DNA of 64,000 nucleotides, taken from the NCBI GenBank assembly GCA_002007465.1, contig LNAC01000685.1:1-64000 (forward strand). The letters are read 5' to 3'. The notes under the pieces are model-generated. The model was not told where the DNA came from, did not search any database, and saw nothing but the letters and a program-made list of their open reading frames with translations. The position numbers and the translations under genes are program-made. Shown one piece after another: positions 33,313 through 44,888 of the stretch. Source of the DNA: Ailurus styani (Eukaryota > Chordata > Mammalia > Carnivora > Ailuridae). Position 1 is the first letter of the stretch; each line of letters opens with the position of its first letter.

Positions 33313-34789
33313 GTTAAGAATAAGGGAAAGGCTAGAGTCAATGATCCTATGAAGCATTTGGTATTGAGGAAGTAAATGAACTGGGTTTAAGAAAAAGGTC
33401 ATAAATCTTATCACAAAGGCTGGATCCTGTTGCTTTGAAACCACATGGCAGAGCTTCTCTGATAGCAGCAAGAAGGCCTAGGAGGGAACCTGAGGGCTAT
33501 TGTATTTCTATGTGTAGGGTATACTGCAGCCTGCTTGATGCTGGCATCGGCTTGCTTCGTGCTTGAACTGCTTATTAAAGTCTAGACGCAACATAAAAGC
33601 ATGTAAATTGGTTCCAGCCATCTCTAGTAAAAACTTCAGCTGGAGCTGGGAAGTGATTGGAACATCTCTTGGTGTAATTAAAATTGACTCTTAAAGTTTC
33701 TTTAGCTTAATTGGTAACACTTTCTTTGGAAGTTGGTGAAAGCGTCTTGCTGGGAAGGTTAAATGCATTTCTGTGTATAAGATCAGAATTCAAATATAGT
33801 TTTATGGACACATTTACAGTTATGTTCCACCCGGGTGGTCTTTTTTTCTTGTATCTTTTCTATTTAAGATTTATGCTGTCATTCACCACAGTCTAAATGT
33901 GTTTTGATAAAAAGAAAAAAAATGAACCGTTGCTGATGCATTTCAAACAGAGAGTTGGTAATATTTTGAAGCTTTCAGTAAATTGAACAGCAGTTTGGCC
34001 TAACTCAAGCCTCCTCCTTCCCCAAAGCTCTTCACTTTGGAGTCTAGTGTTTGAACTTGAATTTGTTATCCAGAAATTCAAAGTGGCTACTACTCTTCAG
34101 CTGGGTCCAAAGGTAGGAAGCTGGGCTCTTTCTGAGATGGTCATGTCCTTGGTGTGGCTGAACCCATTTAACCCCATTATTTGAGAACACATGCATTTAT
34201 ACATATGAATGTGTTGATACACATGGAGACTTTTCTTCCTTGGTTTTGCTTCTTGAGGGTCTGGCCAGAATAATAGGTTCGTATAGTCAAAAAGCTTATG
34301 CTTTTAAATTTTGGGGGAGTGATCAGGAATACAGCTTCCAATTTCCTGGACCCTCCTTAATCCAGATGTGGGGGAAGGCCTGCTTGATTTTATATTCATG
34401 ATCATTTACGCTCCTTGATTCCCCCAGGTCATGACTTGATTCTAGTCTTAGGATCTGTGTCTACCCATACCTGTTCTGCAGATTGACCACCCATTTTCGA
34501 ATCAACCCGAATATTATCTCTTCATATGTGTATAGGGACAGGGTTGTGCAAACAATGTTATAAGGACCATAATAGAAATAAAAAACCACTCTGGTCCTTG
34601 GATCTTAATGCAACAGTTGTTGATAGTTCTGTGTTTTTCCCTCATATTCGCAAGTAGATATATTTTTATATAGTTTCAATCTTTACCATATAGATGCAAT
34701 TTGAAATCAGTAATCCTTTATTTTAAATAAATAATAGAAGCTAAGTTTTCCATTAGCTCTGTACTTATCATAGAACATGTAAAAATATG
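33313..34789. other. Unique sequence, candidate conserved core
   Basis: No repeat recognised. At 33490-33725 a compact run of words such as 'tgctggcatcggcttgcttc', 'attaaagtctagacgcaac' and 'ggtgtaattaaaattgac' looks like constrained noncoding DNA, but that is a guess from composition. No exon found. Confidence 0.35.
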
Positions 34790-35290
34790 AAAAGTATTTT
34801 ACTGTTGCTCAAAGACGATGCCTGTTAACATTTTAGTGTTTATTTTTTCAAACTTTTATATACATGTTGCTATTCTTCCAATATAATTTGATCATATTAC
34901 ACATATAATTTTGTTTTCTGCCTTTTATTTCATATTTATTTAATATGATGGTAAGCATATTATTATAAATCTTTGATAAATATCATTTAAGTGGCCACAC
35001 AATATAGTGCATTGACAGGTTATAATTTGCTTTAGAATTTTCTTATTAGAAGATCATGTTCCCTGTTTTTTTGTTATCATAATGTTGCAAATGGGTGTGA
35101 TAATTGTAAATTCAGATTTTTTTCTATATCTGGGATTATTTCCTTATTATAGATTTCTAAAGATGAAATTGTGCGATTAAAGAAAATGAAAGAATTTTAG
35201 GCTCTTGATAATATTGTCAAAAGGCTTTCCAGAATATTGTATCAATTTGCAGTTTGGCTAACAACATATAGGGCTACAACTCTTGGTATG
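34790..35290 (-). mobile_element. Old LINE-like fragment, antisense
   Basis: 'tgcctgttaacattttagtg', 'acatataattttgttttctg', 'ggattatttccttattatag', 'attgtcaaaaggctttccag' and 'ttgcagtttggctaacaaca' give the antisense order of an old L1M-type 3' end. Much diverged. Confidence 0.5.
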
Positions 35291-36094
35291 GTTATTTTGA
35301 TAGAAAAATGGGATCTTGTTTAATTTGCATATTTTTGACTAATGGGGATGTTTGGGTCCCATTTGGTTACCCAACTCGATTTTTTCCTCAAGCAAATCAC
35401 CTGTTCTCATCCTTTTCTCACGTAAGCTATGGAGTCTTTGTGCTTAAAAAACACTGATTTGTGTTATATGTTATATGTGTCATAGATATTAAATATGTCT
35501 TGATCTTTGTATTTTCTGCAACTTTTGAAGACTAGTGTTTTGTTTGCTTTGTGCATTCGGCAATGATACCACTTCCACTTATTTTGTGGCAACTCTGGGC
35601 ATTCTGGAAGGACAGTGGTGGTTTCATGAGATGACATTATCTCTGTTTTCCAGGGAGACAGACATGTTCCCCAATTCTGATACAAGCGATACCTTCCATA
35701 TTTCACATGTGAGTTCAGGTGATCCCCACGCCACTTCTTTGCATATGGAAATCCTACTTATCCTTTAATGCCCAAGTCACATCTGACCTTCTCTCCCCGT
35801 TTCCTGGTCTTTTTCTTCCATTGCTGCTTCCTGTTTAATAACCCTCAAGCTCTATGCTGGATTTGAGAGAGAACCCTTCTCAGGATATAGAGGAGAATTA
35901 TTGGGGGGGTGGTTTCAAGTGAATTTTATTTTTTTATAGAACCACTTGTTAAAGCTTTTGAGGTTCATTTGAAAATGGGCAGAAAAAATGTAAATGGGCT
36001 TCTAAGCTAAAAGAGGAGTAAAAGGAATAGTTTGCTTTGTTTTCTTAACCTCCTGTAGATAGTTATGGGTGTGTGCATGTATGTGTGTATGTGC
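35291..36094. other. Unique sequence, no gene seen
   Basis: Opposed frames at 35464-35706 (minus) and 35535-35768 (plus) have no domain. A short G run at 35904-35911. No repeat recognised. Confidence 0.4.
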
Positions 36095-36590
36095 ATTGGC
36101 CTAGCTGCTACTGAAAAGCAGAGCCTGAGGCAAGGATATGTGTGTAGGTAGGTTATTTTAGGAAATGATCTCTAAAAGTAGGAAACTGAGGAAGGTGAAA
36201 CAAGAAGGGAGGGAGAGTCAATATCAGGCTGCATTAGTGAATTGGTTCTTGCTCTGGGAAATTGGGGTTCAGTCTATACCTGCCAGGAACCATGTAGGAC
36301 TGTCTTCTGAGAATAAGGGAGTACTTATCCACTGGTTCCCATCCCTCATTGTCAAGGGTGTCCCATGGCTTGTTAATTCCCTCACAGTTCCAAGCTTGCT
36401 CATGTATCAGAATGGCTGGTTGGGTTCCTGTTGGAATTTCTCATGGATGTGGCAGAAAAAGCCCTGGGCTAGAAAGTGAGAGATACATAGTGCAGTTGGT
36501 GAGGTGTCAGGTTGTGTCACATGAATCCAGTTGCTGCAGCAATGTTGCTGTGGTAGGATGGAGAGATTGTAGGTAAGGCATGAAAGGGCA
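36095..36590 (+). repeat. Unassigned interspersed repeat, copy C
   Basis: 'gctactgaaaagcagagcct' 'gaggcaaggatatg', 'ttattttaggaaatgatctc', 'ggctgcattagtgaattggt', 'ccaggaaccatgtaggactg', 'tcttctgagaataagggagt', 'aaagccctgggctagaaagt', 'catgaatccagttgctgcag'. It is the longest of the four copies and extends about 300 bases further 3' than the parts shared clearly with A and B. Confidence 0.6.
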
Positions 36591-36709
36591 GATACAGTGT
36601 GTGTGTATGATAACTTCATATATGCTTTTTCTTGTTTAGTTGGTTTGACTAGGCATATAAGTAGATTCAGCATCCATCTACTCTAACCCTGATGTCTTCT
36701 TTTGGAATT

Positions 36710-37002
36710 ATACCTTCACTTTCTTCTTTTTTTTTAGAGGTGCCCTGCAAAGTTAAGGCAGGGATTTTCTTTCTTTCTTTCTTCCTTTTTTTTTTTAGGT
36801 TAGCTTTTATTTTTGTTTAAATTTTATTTATTTATTTGACAGAGAAAGAGAGAGCACAAGCAGGCGGACTAGCAGGCAGAGGGAGAGGGACAAGCAGGCT
36901 CCCTGCAGGGCTTGATCCCAGGACCCCAGGATCATGACCTGAGCCGAAGGCAGTTGCTCAACCAGCTGAGCCACCCAGGTGCCCCCATACCCTCACTTTC
37001 TT
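36710..37002 (-). mobile_element. CAN-SINE, antisense, with extra 3' segment
   Basis: SINE proper covers about 36819-36986 on the minus strand (head 'tgagccacccaggtgccc' at the right). Target duplications ATACCTTCACTTTCTT (36710-36725) and ATACCCTCACTTTCTT (36987-37002) match at 15 of 16 bases but lie beyond the SINE tail, enclosing about 90 additional bases (36726-36818) that end in a second A-rich stretch on the minus strand. This suggests 3' transduction by read-through transcription. Confidence 0.85.
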
Positions 37003-37454
37003 TCAGTGGAGTTACTTACCATTCACTTCTCCCACCTCCTGTGTCCTTCAGGTCTCACCAATTGGGACATTGCATTTCCCCAACCAAAGTGATTAGTTCA
37101 GGGAGGACCTGATATAATCAGAGTTAAGCAGACCCATCAAAGCTTTTCTGGGACTGTTGGGAAAGACACTTTCTCTTTTTTGTTGGAAGGATGTTAAAAC
37201 TGTAGTTTTTGGGGTACTGCTGAGAGGTCATGAAACAAACAAACAAACAAAGTGGAAAAGGAAGTCCAAGATCCAAGTAGAAACCAGGTCCTAATGGGAT
37301 GGCATCATTTGAATGCTTAGATTCAGCTATCCATGGACTTTTTCTACATAAACCAGTAAAATACCTGTTTTGCTGAAGCCAGTTGACTTGGGATTTCTGT
37401 CACTTACCACTAAAAGAGACCAATAGATACCCCATTTTAAGTAAATCTTTTTAA
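37003..37454. other. Unique sequence, no gene seen
   Basis: Includes an (AAAC)n patch at about 37234-37250. No repeat family recognised. Confidence 0.4.
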
Positions 37455-37535
37455 CTTCATTCATTCATTTATTTATTCAAGTAATATTTATTGAGTGAAT
37501 ACTCTATGCCTGGCACATGAACAAGTTCAGCTTCC
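37455..37535 (-). mobile_element. L2 LINE 3' tail, antisense
   Basis: 'ttcattcattcatttattta' followed by 'aatatttattgagtgaatac' and 'tctatgcctggcacatga' is the antisense L2 3' end. Confidence 0.75.
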
Positions 37536-37709
37536 AGTTGTATGGGGAAGAAAGAGATATAAATTAAAGCTCAAGTCTTCTGTACTCCCTGGAATACTTC
37601 AGGGAGGTATGGCTATGAGTGATAGCCGAATTGCCAGAAGACATGGAGGAAATTTTGTGAATCTCAAAATATTCATTCCAAGAAGTGGGAGAGAATGAGG
37701 CCTAAGAGA

Positions 37710-37711
<2 letters not shown>
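37536..37711. other. Unique sequence
   Basis: Nothing recognised. Confidence 0.35.
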
Positions 37712-37743
<32 letters not shown>

Positions 37744-37792
37744 ATGTGTATTTGCGTGTGTGTACATATGTATGTGCATGTGTGTACGTTTG
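37712..37792 (+). repeat. (GT)n microsatellite
   Basis: About 15 uninterrupted GT units followed by degenerate GTACATGTGTAT-type alternation. Length-variable and Z-DNA-prone. Confidence 0.95.
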
Positions 37793-37879
37793 TTGGGAAG
37801 ATACATTTTATTGAAGATTTATAATGATGGTAGTCTTTGTAGAGTATCTAGAAATGGTCACCAAATATAAATTTTATTA

Positions 37880-38395
37880 CTTGATGTGTCAATTATCTAT
37901 TGCCACAATTATGCAACATAACAAGTAGCCACAAAGCCTGAGATGCATATGACAGTAAGCATTTTTGTTCATAAGTCAGTGGTTTGGGCAGGATGGTTCT
38001 GTGGATATGAGCTAGGCTCAGTAGGGCTTATGCCTATGCCTGTTATCAGTTTCAATTTGGCTGGGTAGCTTTGATGATCTTGGCTGGACTCCTTCACATG
38101 TCCAAGACCTTGACTGGGACAAGTGGGGTCGGCTCCATTCGTCTGTCCCTTGAGCATTCTAGCCAGGGTGTGCTCATATGGAAAATAGAGGAGGAGCAAG
38201 ACAGTAAGTGAAAACATGCAAGCATGTTTTAAGACTTTGTTCAAATCACCTCTGCTGGTATTCAGTTGACCAAAACAAGTCACATGGTCAAATCCAGGGA
38301 AAAGAGATGGGCAATGCACTACTCTGTGGCCAAGGGCAGAGATCCAGGGAGAGGTAAAGAATTGAGGCCATTTTGGCACCTGTATACCGCAATGG
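37880..38395 (-). mobile_element. MLT-like LTR remnant, antisense
   Basis: 'tcaattatctattgccacaa', 'tataagcatttttgttcata'-like section, 'ttggctgggtagctttgatg', 'gaccaaaacaagtcacatgg' and 'gggcaatgcactactctgtg' follow an old MaLR-type LTR on the minus strand. The 136-codon minus frame over it (37969-38379) is incidental. Confidence 0.6.
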
Positions 38396-39084
38396 CTTGG
38401 CTTATATATAGTTTATTAAAATAAATATTCTTATAATTGGTTTAGTTTGTTGTTATGTAGACCATTTAAGTCTCTGAGATCCCTGAAAAATAAAGCTCTC
38501 CTAAGAGGAGTCTTGGTCAAGTCAGCTCTCCTCCAAGAACATGCATGGGACTTTTCCTTTTCTCCAGAAAAAGAACTCAGTATTTTGACTCTTTTTTTTT
38601 TAAGAAAAAAAAAATGCCCGTTGGACACAAAATGTCCTGTCTTCATTTATGGAGCTTAAATTTCCTAAGCTGGAAGCTAGTATGTATTTTTTTTGCCAAG
38701 GTCGACTCTGGGCCTATGGTTTCCACTGTCTTCTTGAAAGAAAGAAAAAAAAAACAAAACAGAAAAATTCCTAGGGCACTATACTATATCCTTCTTTCAT
38801 ATTTTATGTAGATTTCTAAAAGGGCTAATTGCTTTTAGTATGAGTGGACCAGAAGGGTTATTGCAATTGGCTTTTTAAAAAGTCTATTATAATTTTGCTT
38901 TTGGTTTTCTGATATTATGGATTTTTATAGTTTTTGGCCTTTACAATTCACAGGAAGTTCTACTTAAAAGAAGTCTCAAACTTTTTGCTCTCTGTCCTTT
39001 ATAGAATTCCAACTCTAAAGTGTGACTCTAAAGAGTAGGACTCTTCATCGAGCTATCATTTTTGTTTAACTGCAGGTGGGTAGT
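38396..39084. other. Unique sequence, no gene seen
   Basis: A T10-AAG-A10 inverted run at 38590-38613 could form a hairpin. No repeat family recognised. Confidence 0.4.
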
Positions 39085-39306
39085 CTAGATGTAAAAGCAG
39101 GCTCTACTACTTATTAGTTGGATTGCTTTAAGCAGGTTAACATACTGTTTTTAGCCTTGACTTTCCCTTCTGTAAAACGAGTGTCACAATATTGGTATGG
39201 TGTTGTCACAGTGTTGTTATGGGGGTTAAATGAGGTGATGTATGTAAAGCCCTTTGCCCAATGGACTTAAGAGGTAGTAAGTGCTCAGTATATGGAGGCT
39301 ATTCTT
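39085..39306 (+). mobile_element. MIR SINE
   Basis: 'ggctctactacttattagtt', 'gattgctttaagcaggttaa', 'gactttcccttctgtaaaac', 'gggggttaaatgaggtgatg', 'gtaaagccctttgcccaatg' and 'gtaagtgctcagtatatgga' give nearly the whole MIR. Confidence 0.88.
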
Positions 39307-39592
39307 ACCTTGTGACCTTATACGATGTTCTTTGCCATCAGGATTGTCCTTGACACCAACCACAGTCTTGGGATAATTCTAGGAATGATTCCAGAGGACT
39401 TGGCAGGAGGAAGCACATGGAGGCAGAACCTTGTCCTGCTTTTCATGGGGGTTTCATGTGTCTATTCCCATCATTATCCAAATGCTCATCTCCTATCTCA
39501 GACCTCTTATTTCCCTGCTTCTGGCCCCCATGTCCTTTCAAGGGGCCCTCACTTTCCACAAAGATGTTATGAAGATCCATATGTGAAGATCC
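39307..39592. other. Unique sequence
   Basis: A plus-strand frame of 102 codons (39325-39633) runs into the next hAT remnant. No domain seen. Confidence 0.35.
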
Positions 39593-39820
39593 ATAGTGGT
39601 TCTCAAATTTGGCTGCACAATGAAATTGCTTAGGAAACTTTTAAAATAATATTCATGCCCGAGCCCTATGCCCAAACATTCTGATTTACTTTATCTGGAG
39701 TAGGGCTCAGGCATCCATATTTAAAAAAAAGTTCTTAAAAAAATAAAAAATAAAAAATAAATTAAAAAAAGTTCTTCATGTGAGGGTAATGTTCAGCTAG
39801 AGTGAAAATTACTGGACCAA
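39593..39820 (+). mobile_element. MER5-like hAT element with internal A-rich expansion
   Basis: 'agtggttctcaaatttggct', 'gcacaatgaaattgcttagg', 'aacttttaaaataatattca', 'acattctgatttactttatc', 'ggctcaggcatccatattta' are classic MER5-type words. Around 39721-39776 the sequence AAAAAAAGTTCTT occurs twice about 40 bases apart, separated by an (AAAAAT)n patch. Confidence 0.82.
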
Positions 39821-39867
39821 CCTATTTCAGGGCTTCTAAACAAAATTTCTAATTTATTCTACTTTTA

Positions 39868-40073
39868 TTATGATCTTACCTTTTTTTTTTTTCAGAAGAG
39901 AGTGGGGGCAGGTGGCAGAAGGAGAGAGGAAGAGGGAATCTTACGCAGGTTCCACATGAAACACAGAGCCCAACACAGAGCTTGATCTCACAACCCTGAG
40001 ATCATGACCTGAGCGGAAATCAAGAGTTGGACACTTAACTGACTGAGCCACCCAGGCATCCTTATGATCTTAC
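39868..40073 (-). mobile_element. CAN-SINE, older copy, antisense
   Basis: Minus strand: head 'tgagccacccaggcatcc' at the right, A tail seen as a T13 run at the left. Perfect 12-base duplications TTATGATCTTAC at 39868-39879 and 40062-40073. Confidence 0.95.
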
Positions 40074-40534
40074 TTCTTATCATTTGGTTGCTCCAGCCTG
40101 CAGACCTTTATTTTGGAAGAGATGTTTGTTTTCTTAATAGTGTTTTCTCAAACCAGCGTCTCTGGTGAATAGGCTAATGGCTCTATCATGATGTGCTGGG
40201 AGGTGCCAGTGCCTTAAATATCATTAGACTTGTAGGCTGATTAAGGAATTTTCCATGATGGACCCCCAATTTCCTCCTGAAAATTATCACCCACATATGT
40301 GCCACAAGAACAATTTCACCTTACACTTAGGCAGTGATTTATACTCTTCAACAAGTTTTCACATTTTATACAAAAGGTACTACAGTGTAGTGAGTGGTCC
40401 CAAGATAGGAACTGAAAAATCTGATGTTTTACTTACATCACTAATTTTCTTTTGTGACTCTCCAAATTCCCTGGAGAGTACTTCCTTACTTGCTCTCTTT
40501 AAAGAATTCCAGTGTGATGTGTAGGTATATCCTT
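40074..40534. other. Unique sequence, no gene seen
   Basis: A plus-strand frame at 40255-40524 and a minus-strand frame at 40380-40574 overlap; no domain. Confidence 0.35.
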
Positions 40535-40620
40535 GGGCCCTTGTCCCATTTGGCAGATGGGGAGACTGAGGCATAGAGTAGAAATGTGAGTCATCAAGCT
40601 ATAGGCCATAGCTTGGAATT
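40535..40620 (-). mobile_element. MIR fragment, antisense
   Basis: 'cccatttggcagatggggag' followed by 'actgaggcatagagtagaaa' is the antisense MIR core. Confidence 0.65.
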
Positions 40621-40994
40621 CACCAAAGCAGGCTCCCATGGCTCAGGTTCTTAGCCCAGTGTAGGTACTACTGCCCCACATTAGCAAATTATCCAGAGGA
40701 CTGAAAGATGTATTATTTCAGCTGAAAGAAGTGGGATTTAGAAGACCAGCTCTGTGCAGATACAATAGGTCCTTTCACCTCCTCAATTCCATTCTTCTGC
40801 CTTCTCCCTCACTTGTAGGCCAGTGGGGATGCCTTTAAGCAATAAACTCCCTTTCACAGATGCAGGTGAGTAGTCATGGAAACCGAAAGTCTTCTCTATT
40901 CTGTTGGCATTTGCATGTCTGTTCTTACGGACTTCTTAGAACACAGAGTCGGAGAGGGGTAGTAGAGACTGCCGAGATATTTCCCAAATGTGCT
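40621..40994. other. Unique sequence, no gene seen
   Basis: No repeat or gene recognised. Confidence 0.35.
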
Positions 40995-41370
40995 TTTACT
41001 TCTTCCTGGCATATAACTAAACTATATCTTCCAGCCTCCCTTGCAATTAAGTTTGGCCATTGACCGAGTTCTGGCCAACAGAATGTGGGTGGAAATGATG
41101 TGTGTTGCTTCTAGGCCCTTGAAATCTCCCAGGGGCATCCTCTGTGGGCTTCCCACATCTGTTCTTTCCACCATGGAAGCCATGTAATTGAAGACAGTGA
41201 AGCAACAGGATAGAACCTAGGTCCCTGGATCAGAGTTTAAAGAAGAGCTACTTGATCAAGAAAACTTGCACTGAAAAATTATATAAGCAAGAAAAAAAAC
41301 CCCTCTATTTTGTTAAACCTTTGTGATTGTAAAGTTTTCTTGCTTTATCACCTTAAAACTAACTGGTGGA
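40995..41370 (+). mobile_element. MLT-like LTR remnant, sense
   Basis: 'ctatatcttccagcctccct', 'tgcaattaagtttggccatt', 'gaccgagttctggccaacag', 'aatgtgggtggaaatgatgt', 'gtgttgcttctaggcccttg' and a 3' part with 'attttgttaaacctttgtga' follow an old mammalian LTR. Internal genes absent. Confidence 0.65.
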
Positions 41371-41479
41371 ATAGAAAAAAGATTGGTGGTTTAGTGAGAG
41401 GGTTCCTCTCAGATCCAGAGTTCTCTGTGGCATCACCTGAAACCACACCCTTCCTCAGCTCCTTCCTCTGCCCTGTGTC

Positions 41480-41685
41480 ATGTCCTTAAGTCTTACAGGT
41501 TTCACCTAAGGATTCTTCCTTCTAAATCACATGGACATGAATCCCTACCTCAGGCTCCACAGGATCCCAATCTAATGTGTCCCGCCCCCACACTAGAATA
41601 TAAGCTTGGAAGGGTAGGAATGTACCTTATTTCATCATTCTTTACTGAATTTCTTGTTTTCCAATGAATGAATATATTAATACTT
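41480..41685 (+). mobile_element. L2 LINE 3' end fragment
   Basis: 'cactagaatataagcttgga', 'agggtaggaatgtaccttat' and 'tttccaatgaatgaatat' match the L2 3' terminus; the part before 41580 is less certain. Confidence 0.55.
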
Positions 41686-43156
41686 TACATGTGTAAGTAA
41701 CTAGACACTATGGATAAGTACAAGGAAATATAAGTCATGGATTTGGCTCTATGTTCTATCAAGTCTTATCTAAAGATTTTCTTTTCTATGAACTTTAAAA
41801 GAATGTAGACAATATATAATGTTTCTCATTTTTTTCTTAATGTGCAACAATAAAGTGATAATACTGTTTTATTTAATGCCCTTATTTTTAAATACAAGTG
41901 AGATTTAATTGTGGAAGTGATTTTTAAGGTAATTTTCCTTTTCCTTGATCAGTTCTTTATATGCTTATTTTTTTCTGAAGAGTGAACATTAAAGAATTTT
42001 TTTTTATTTTTGAGTAAAACTTGGGAAAGAATTTCATATAAATTATAAAAGTTAGCCTGGCCATAGAAGCAAAGAACGTATCCACTTTAGAGACCTTTTA
42101 AAGCCAAACATAATTCCTTTAAAGAACACTATACTAGACAATGTGGCCTTTGCTTTGGAAGGCCTGCTTCTGGCACAAGGGGGCTTCTCATTTGAGCAGT
42201 GGGAGAGAAATGGTAAAGAGCATGCAAAAAGCGATTGCTTTAAGCGTGTTGGTTTTCCTTTCATATTTGCAGTGTGATCCTATTATTTTGAAGCAATGAG
42301 GTCATTTAAGTGTGCCTGGATGGAGGTTTGCTGTTTTCCTCTATTCTTTCCTTTAAATCTTTTTGTCAACCATGTTCTCCTTGACTAGCAGAGCAGCTGT
42401 CTGTGTAGTTATAATCCCATTAAAAAGGCCTCTATTATGTCAATAATATATTTATAGAGAAATTAGTCACCTGCGGTTGTTAGGTGATTCTTCTGTTTAG
42501 ACATATTGTACCCCAGAAAAGTAGGACTATCCTCTTCTTGTTAGATAAGGCCTGCTGCCTTGTCACGGTGCCATATTGCCTGAAACCGATTAGCAATTAA
42601 CATAGAACACGCCTTCCTCTGTTGTAAAGCCCCCTTAATCTTTGCCACTGATCATATTCCTTTCAAGCTTTGCTGATAAAGCTGAGATTGTAGATGTGTC
42701 TGGATATATGAGGCTTATAGTATTAAGTGAAAATATGATAGGCATTAAATGACCATCCTGATGAGAAAGGTGGGGCATCTAACCACAAAGACTTTCTAAA
42801 CCTGTTCAAATGTATTTGAGCAGTGTCCTAAAATTAGGAGTACATCTTCCTGCATAGATTGCATTCTTTTTTCTAAAGAGATTTTACATTCTTGCTTTCT
42901 GAGTTCAGGTCTAATTATACTCTTCTAAGAGGAAAGGCAATAGGCTGAATTACAGTAAAGGAATATATCAGATTATTAAACTATCCACAATTAGTGGGTT
43001 GAGGTTTCATTTTTGGAAGCTCATCATGTTTTGTAAACTGCAAAAAATAGGGCACGTTTTTAGCAGACTTCATAATAAAAAAGGGTGACATTGAAGTCAA
43101 TCCATATATTATCACATGTCCTTTGCACTGATCTTTTATTTTTCAGAACATGAAGT
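41686..43156. promoter_or_regulatory. Repeat-free stretch with candidate conserved core
   Basis: About 1.5 kb without a recognised repeat. The part 42410-42680 has words such as 'gattagcaattaacatagaa', 'ctattatgtcaataatatat' and 'cacctgcggttgttaggtga' (an imperfect palindrome with an E-box CACCTG and a RUNX-like TGCGGTT) and looks enhancer-like. No transcript evidence can be seen from sequence. Confidence 0.3.
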
Positions 43157-43201
43157 ACACTAAAAGTATCCTCTTTTTTGAGACACTAAAAGTATCCTCT
43201 T
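43157..43201 (+). repeat. Short tandem duplication, 26-base period
   Basis: ACACTAAAAGTATCCTCTT occurs at 43157-43175 and again at 43183-43201 without a mismatch. Confidence 0.95.
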
Positions 43202-44114
43202 CAAGGATGACCTCAAGGGCTTTCTCATTGTAATTAATTCCTCAATAGTTTAGGAGACTTGGAAATGCCTGGATGCAGAAAGAATAGTCATTGTCTAGCT
43301 GGTGCTTGCTCTCAGAATATTGGCGGGAAGTTGAAAATAGAGGTGCAAAAGGAAGGCAAACTTCTGAGTTTCAAGTGTTGTTATCAACTTTCAATGCCAG
43401 GTAGACTTTCAGGAAAACCCTAATCAAATTTGCAGAGCAGACCGTAAGATTTAAATAAAGGGGTATAAAGCAGACGAGTGAAGAAAAACCAGCATATTTA
43501 TACAGCATAGCTGAAATTTCCTCAGCTGTTTGGAATTATTTAAACATCAAATTCAAAGTGAAATTCAGAGAAGCCAGGAGGGTTGGCAAGGGGTTCAGTT
43601 CTGCAAGTCAGATGTTCTAAAAGTTCCTTTTGGTCCTGCCCTCAAACTCCTCCCACTTCTCATCTGGAGGTTTCTTACTGGTCTTTTCTATGTTCTGCCT
43701 TTCCTGCCTCCATTATCTAGCACTTGTTCCTATTCAGAGAATATGTAGCTCTCTACCTTGGGTGTATACAGAATTTCATTTGAGAAAACTGAAAAAGAGG
43801 GTGTAAGACTTGGAGCTCTTAAAACATTAAATTGCACAGGTTCAAGAAAACTGGTTGTTTTTGTGCTTTCATAAATTCTGTATTTCAACAAGGTAGCATA
43901 CTCAAGTGATACTCATTAAAGAAACAATTTGTGGTGTTTCAGTGGCCCCCACATGCTCATACCTATTTTTAAGGTCCACGGGACTCAAGATGCTAATTTC
44001 CTTCAGCGCTGGTAAATGACCACATGATGGCACATCCTCTCTTGATCTTTACTATTTCCTGTCAGTTTTACTTCTCCTTGTGACTACAGGGAAATTCTCT
44101 AAGAGTGGAATATT
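43202..44114. other. Unique sequence, no gene seen
   Basis: No repeat or gene recognised. Confidence 0.4.
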
Positions 44115-44325
44115 CTAGAGCAGTGCTGTACCCTAGAACTTTCTCTGATGATGGAGATTTTTCCTATACTATCCTGTCAGTAGATACTAGCCACTTGGGA
44201 TTCTTGGGCACCTCAAGTGTGGCTAGTGTGACTGAGGGCTTAATGCTATTACACTGTAATTAATGTAAATCTAAATAGCCTCATCCATGTGGCTAGTGGC
44301 CACTGCACTGGACAACTCCGGTGAA
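44115..44325 (+). mobile_element. Palindromic hAT-type MITE, copy 2
   Basis: 'cctagaactttctctgatga', 'actagccacttgggattctt', 'agtgtggctagtgtgactga', AT-rich centre, 'catgtggctagtggccactg'. Same family as 17.1 and 55.0 kb. Confidence 0.78.
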
Positions 44326-44394
44326 GTAGGGAATTTGTCTAGTAGCCAAGATGACAAAAGATGGTATAAATCACACATTTTGAGATACAGTGTA

Positions 44395-44530
44395 ATTTAG
44401 AGCCAGACAGGATGGTTCAAATCTGACCTCTGCTTTTTTGAATTGTGAAGTTGTGGTAGTTACTTAATCTCTCTGTGCCTTAGTTCCCTCATCTCTAAGT
44501 CAGGAGATGATAATGATAGCAGTGTATACT
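44395..44530 (+). mobile_element. MIR fragment
   Basis: 'gagccagacaggatggttca', 'aaatctgacctctgcttttt', 'cttaatctctctgtgcctta' and 'gttccctcatctctaagtca' are plus-strand MIR words. Confidence 0.8.
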
Positions 44531-44754
44531 TCCATGTATCCATATAACAATTTATTGACATAAAGAACATGTAGGAGAATACCTACCATGTAGACAGAGT
44601 TAAAAGTAGTCAATAGCAATGGTCTAATTGCTCTGAGAAACTGCTCTTGGAACCAATGAGATAAAATTGGGAAGATTGAGTGGAGCATTCAAATTTTTCA
44701 TAGGTGCTCAATCTTGAGAGTTTTCATCATGCCTTTCTTTTCAGCATTATTAGT
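44531..44754. other. Unique sequence
   Basis: Nothing recognised. Confidence 0.35.
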
Positions 44755-44888
44755 TAATTAAATCATACATTTATTTAACAAATAAGACTGATTTATGCCA
44801 CTCTTGTCCTAGGGGCTAGAGATAGAACAATGAATAGAACATTGTATCTGTCCTCAAGTTTATAGTCAGGCGAGGGAGACTGTTGAAG
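44755..44888 (-). mobile_element. L2 LINE fragment, antisense
   Basis: 'catacatttatttaacaaat', 'gtcctaggggctagagatag', 'aacaatgaatagaacattgt', 'ctgtcctcaagtttatagtc' parallel the antisense L2 3' region. Confidence 0.7.

Noticed and set aside
37969..38379. 136-codon minus frame
   Set aside because: Lies within an old LTR remnant and has no retroviral or cellular domain.
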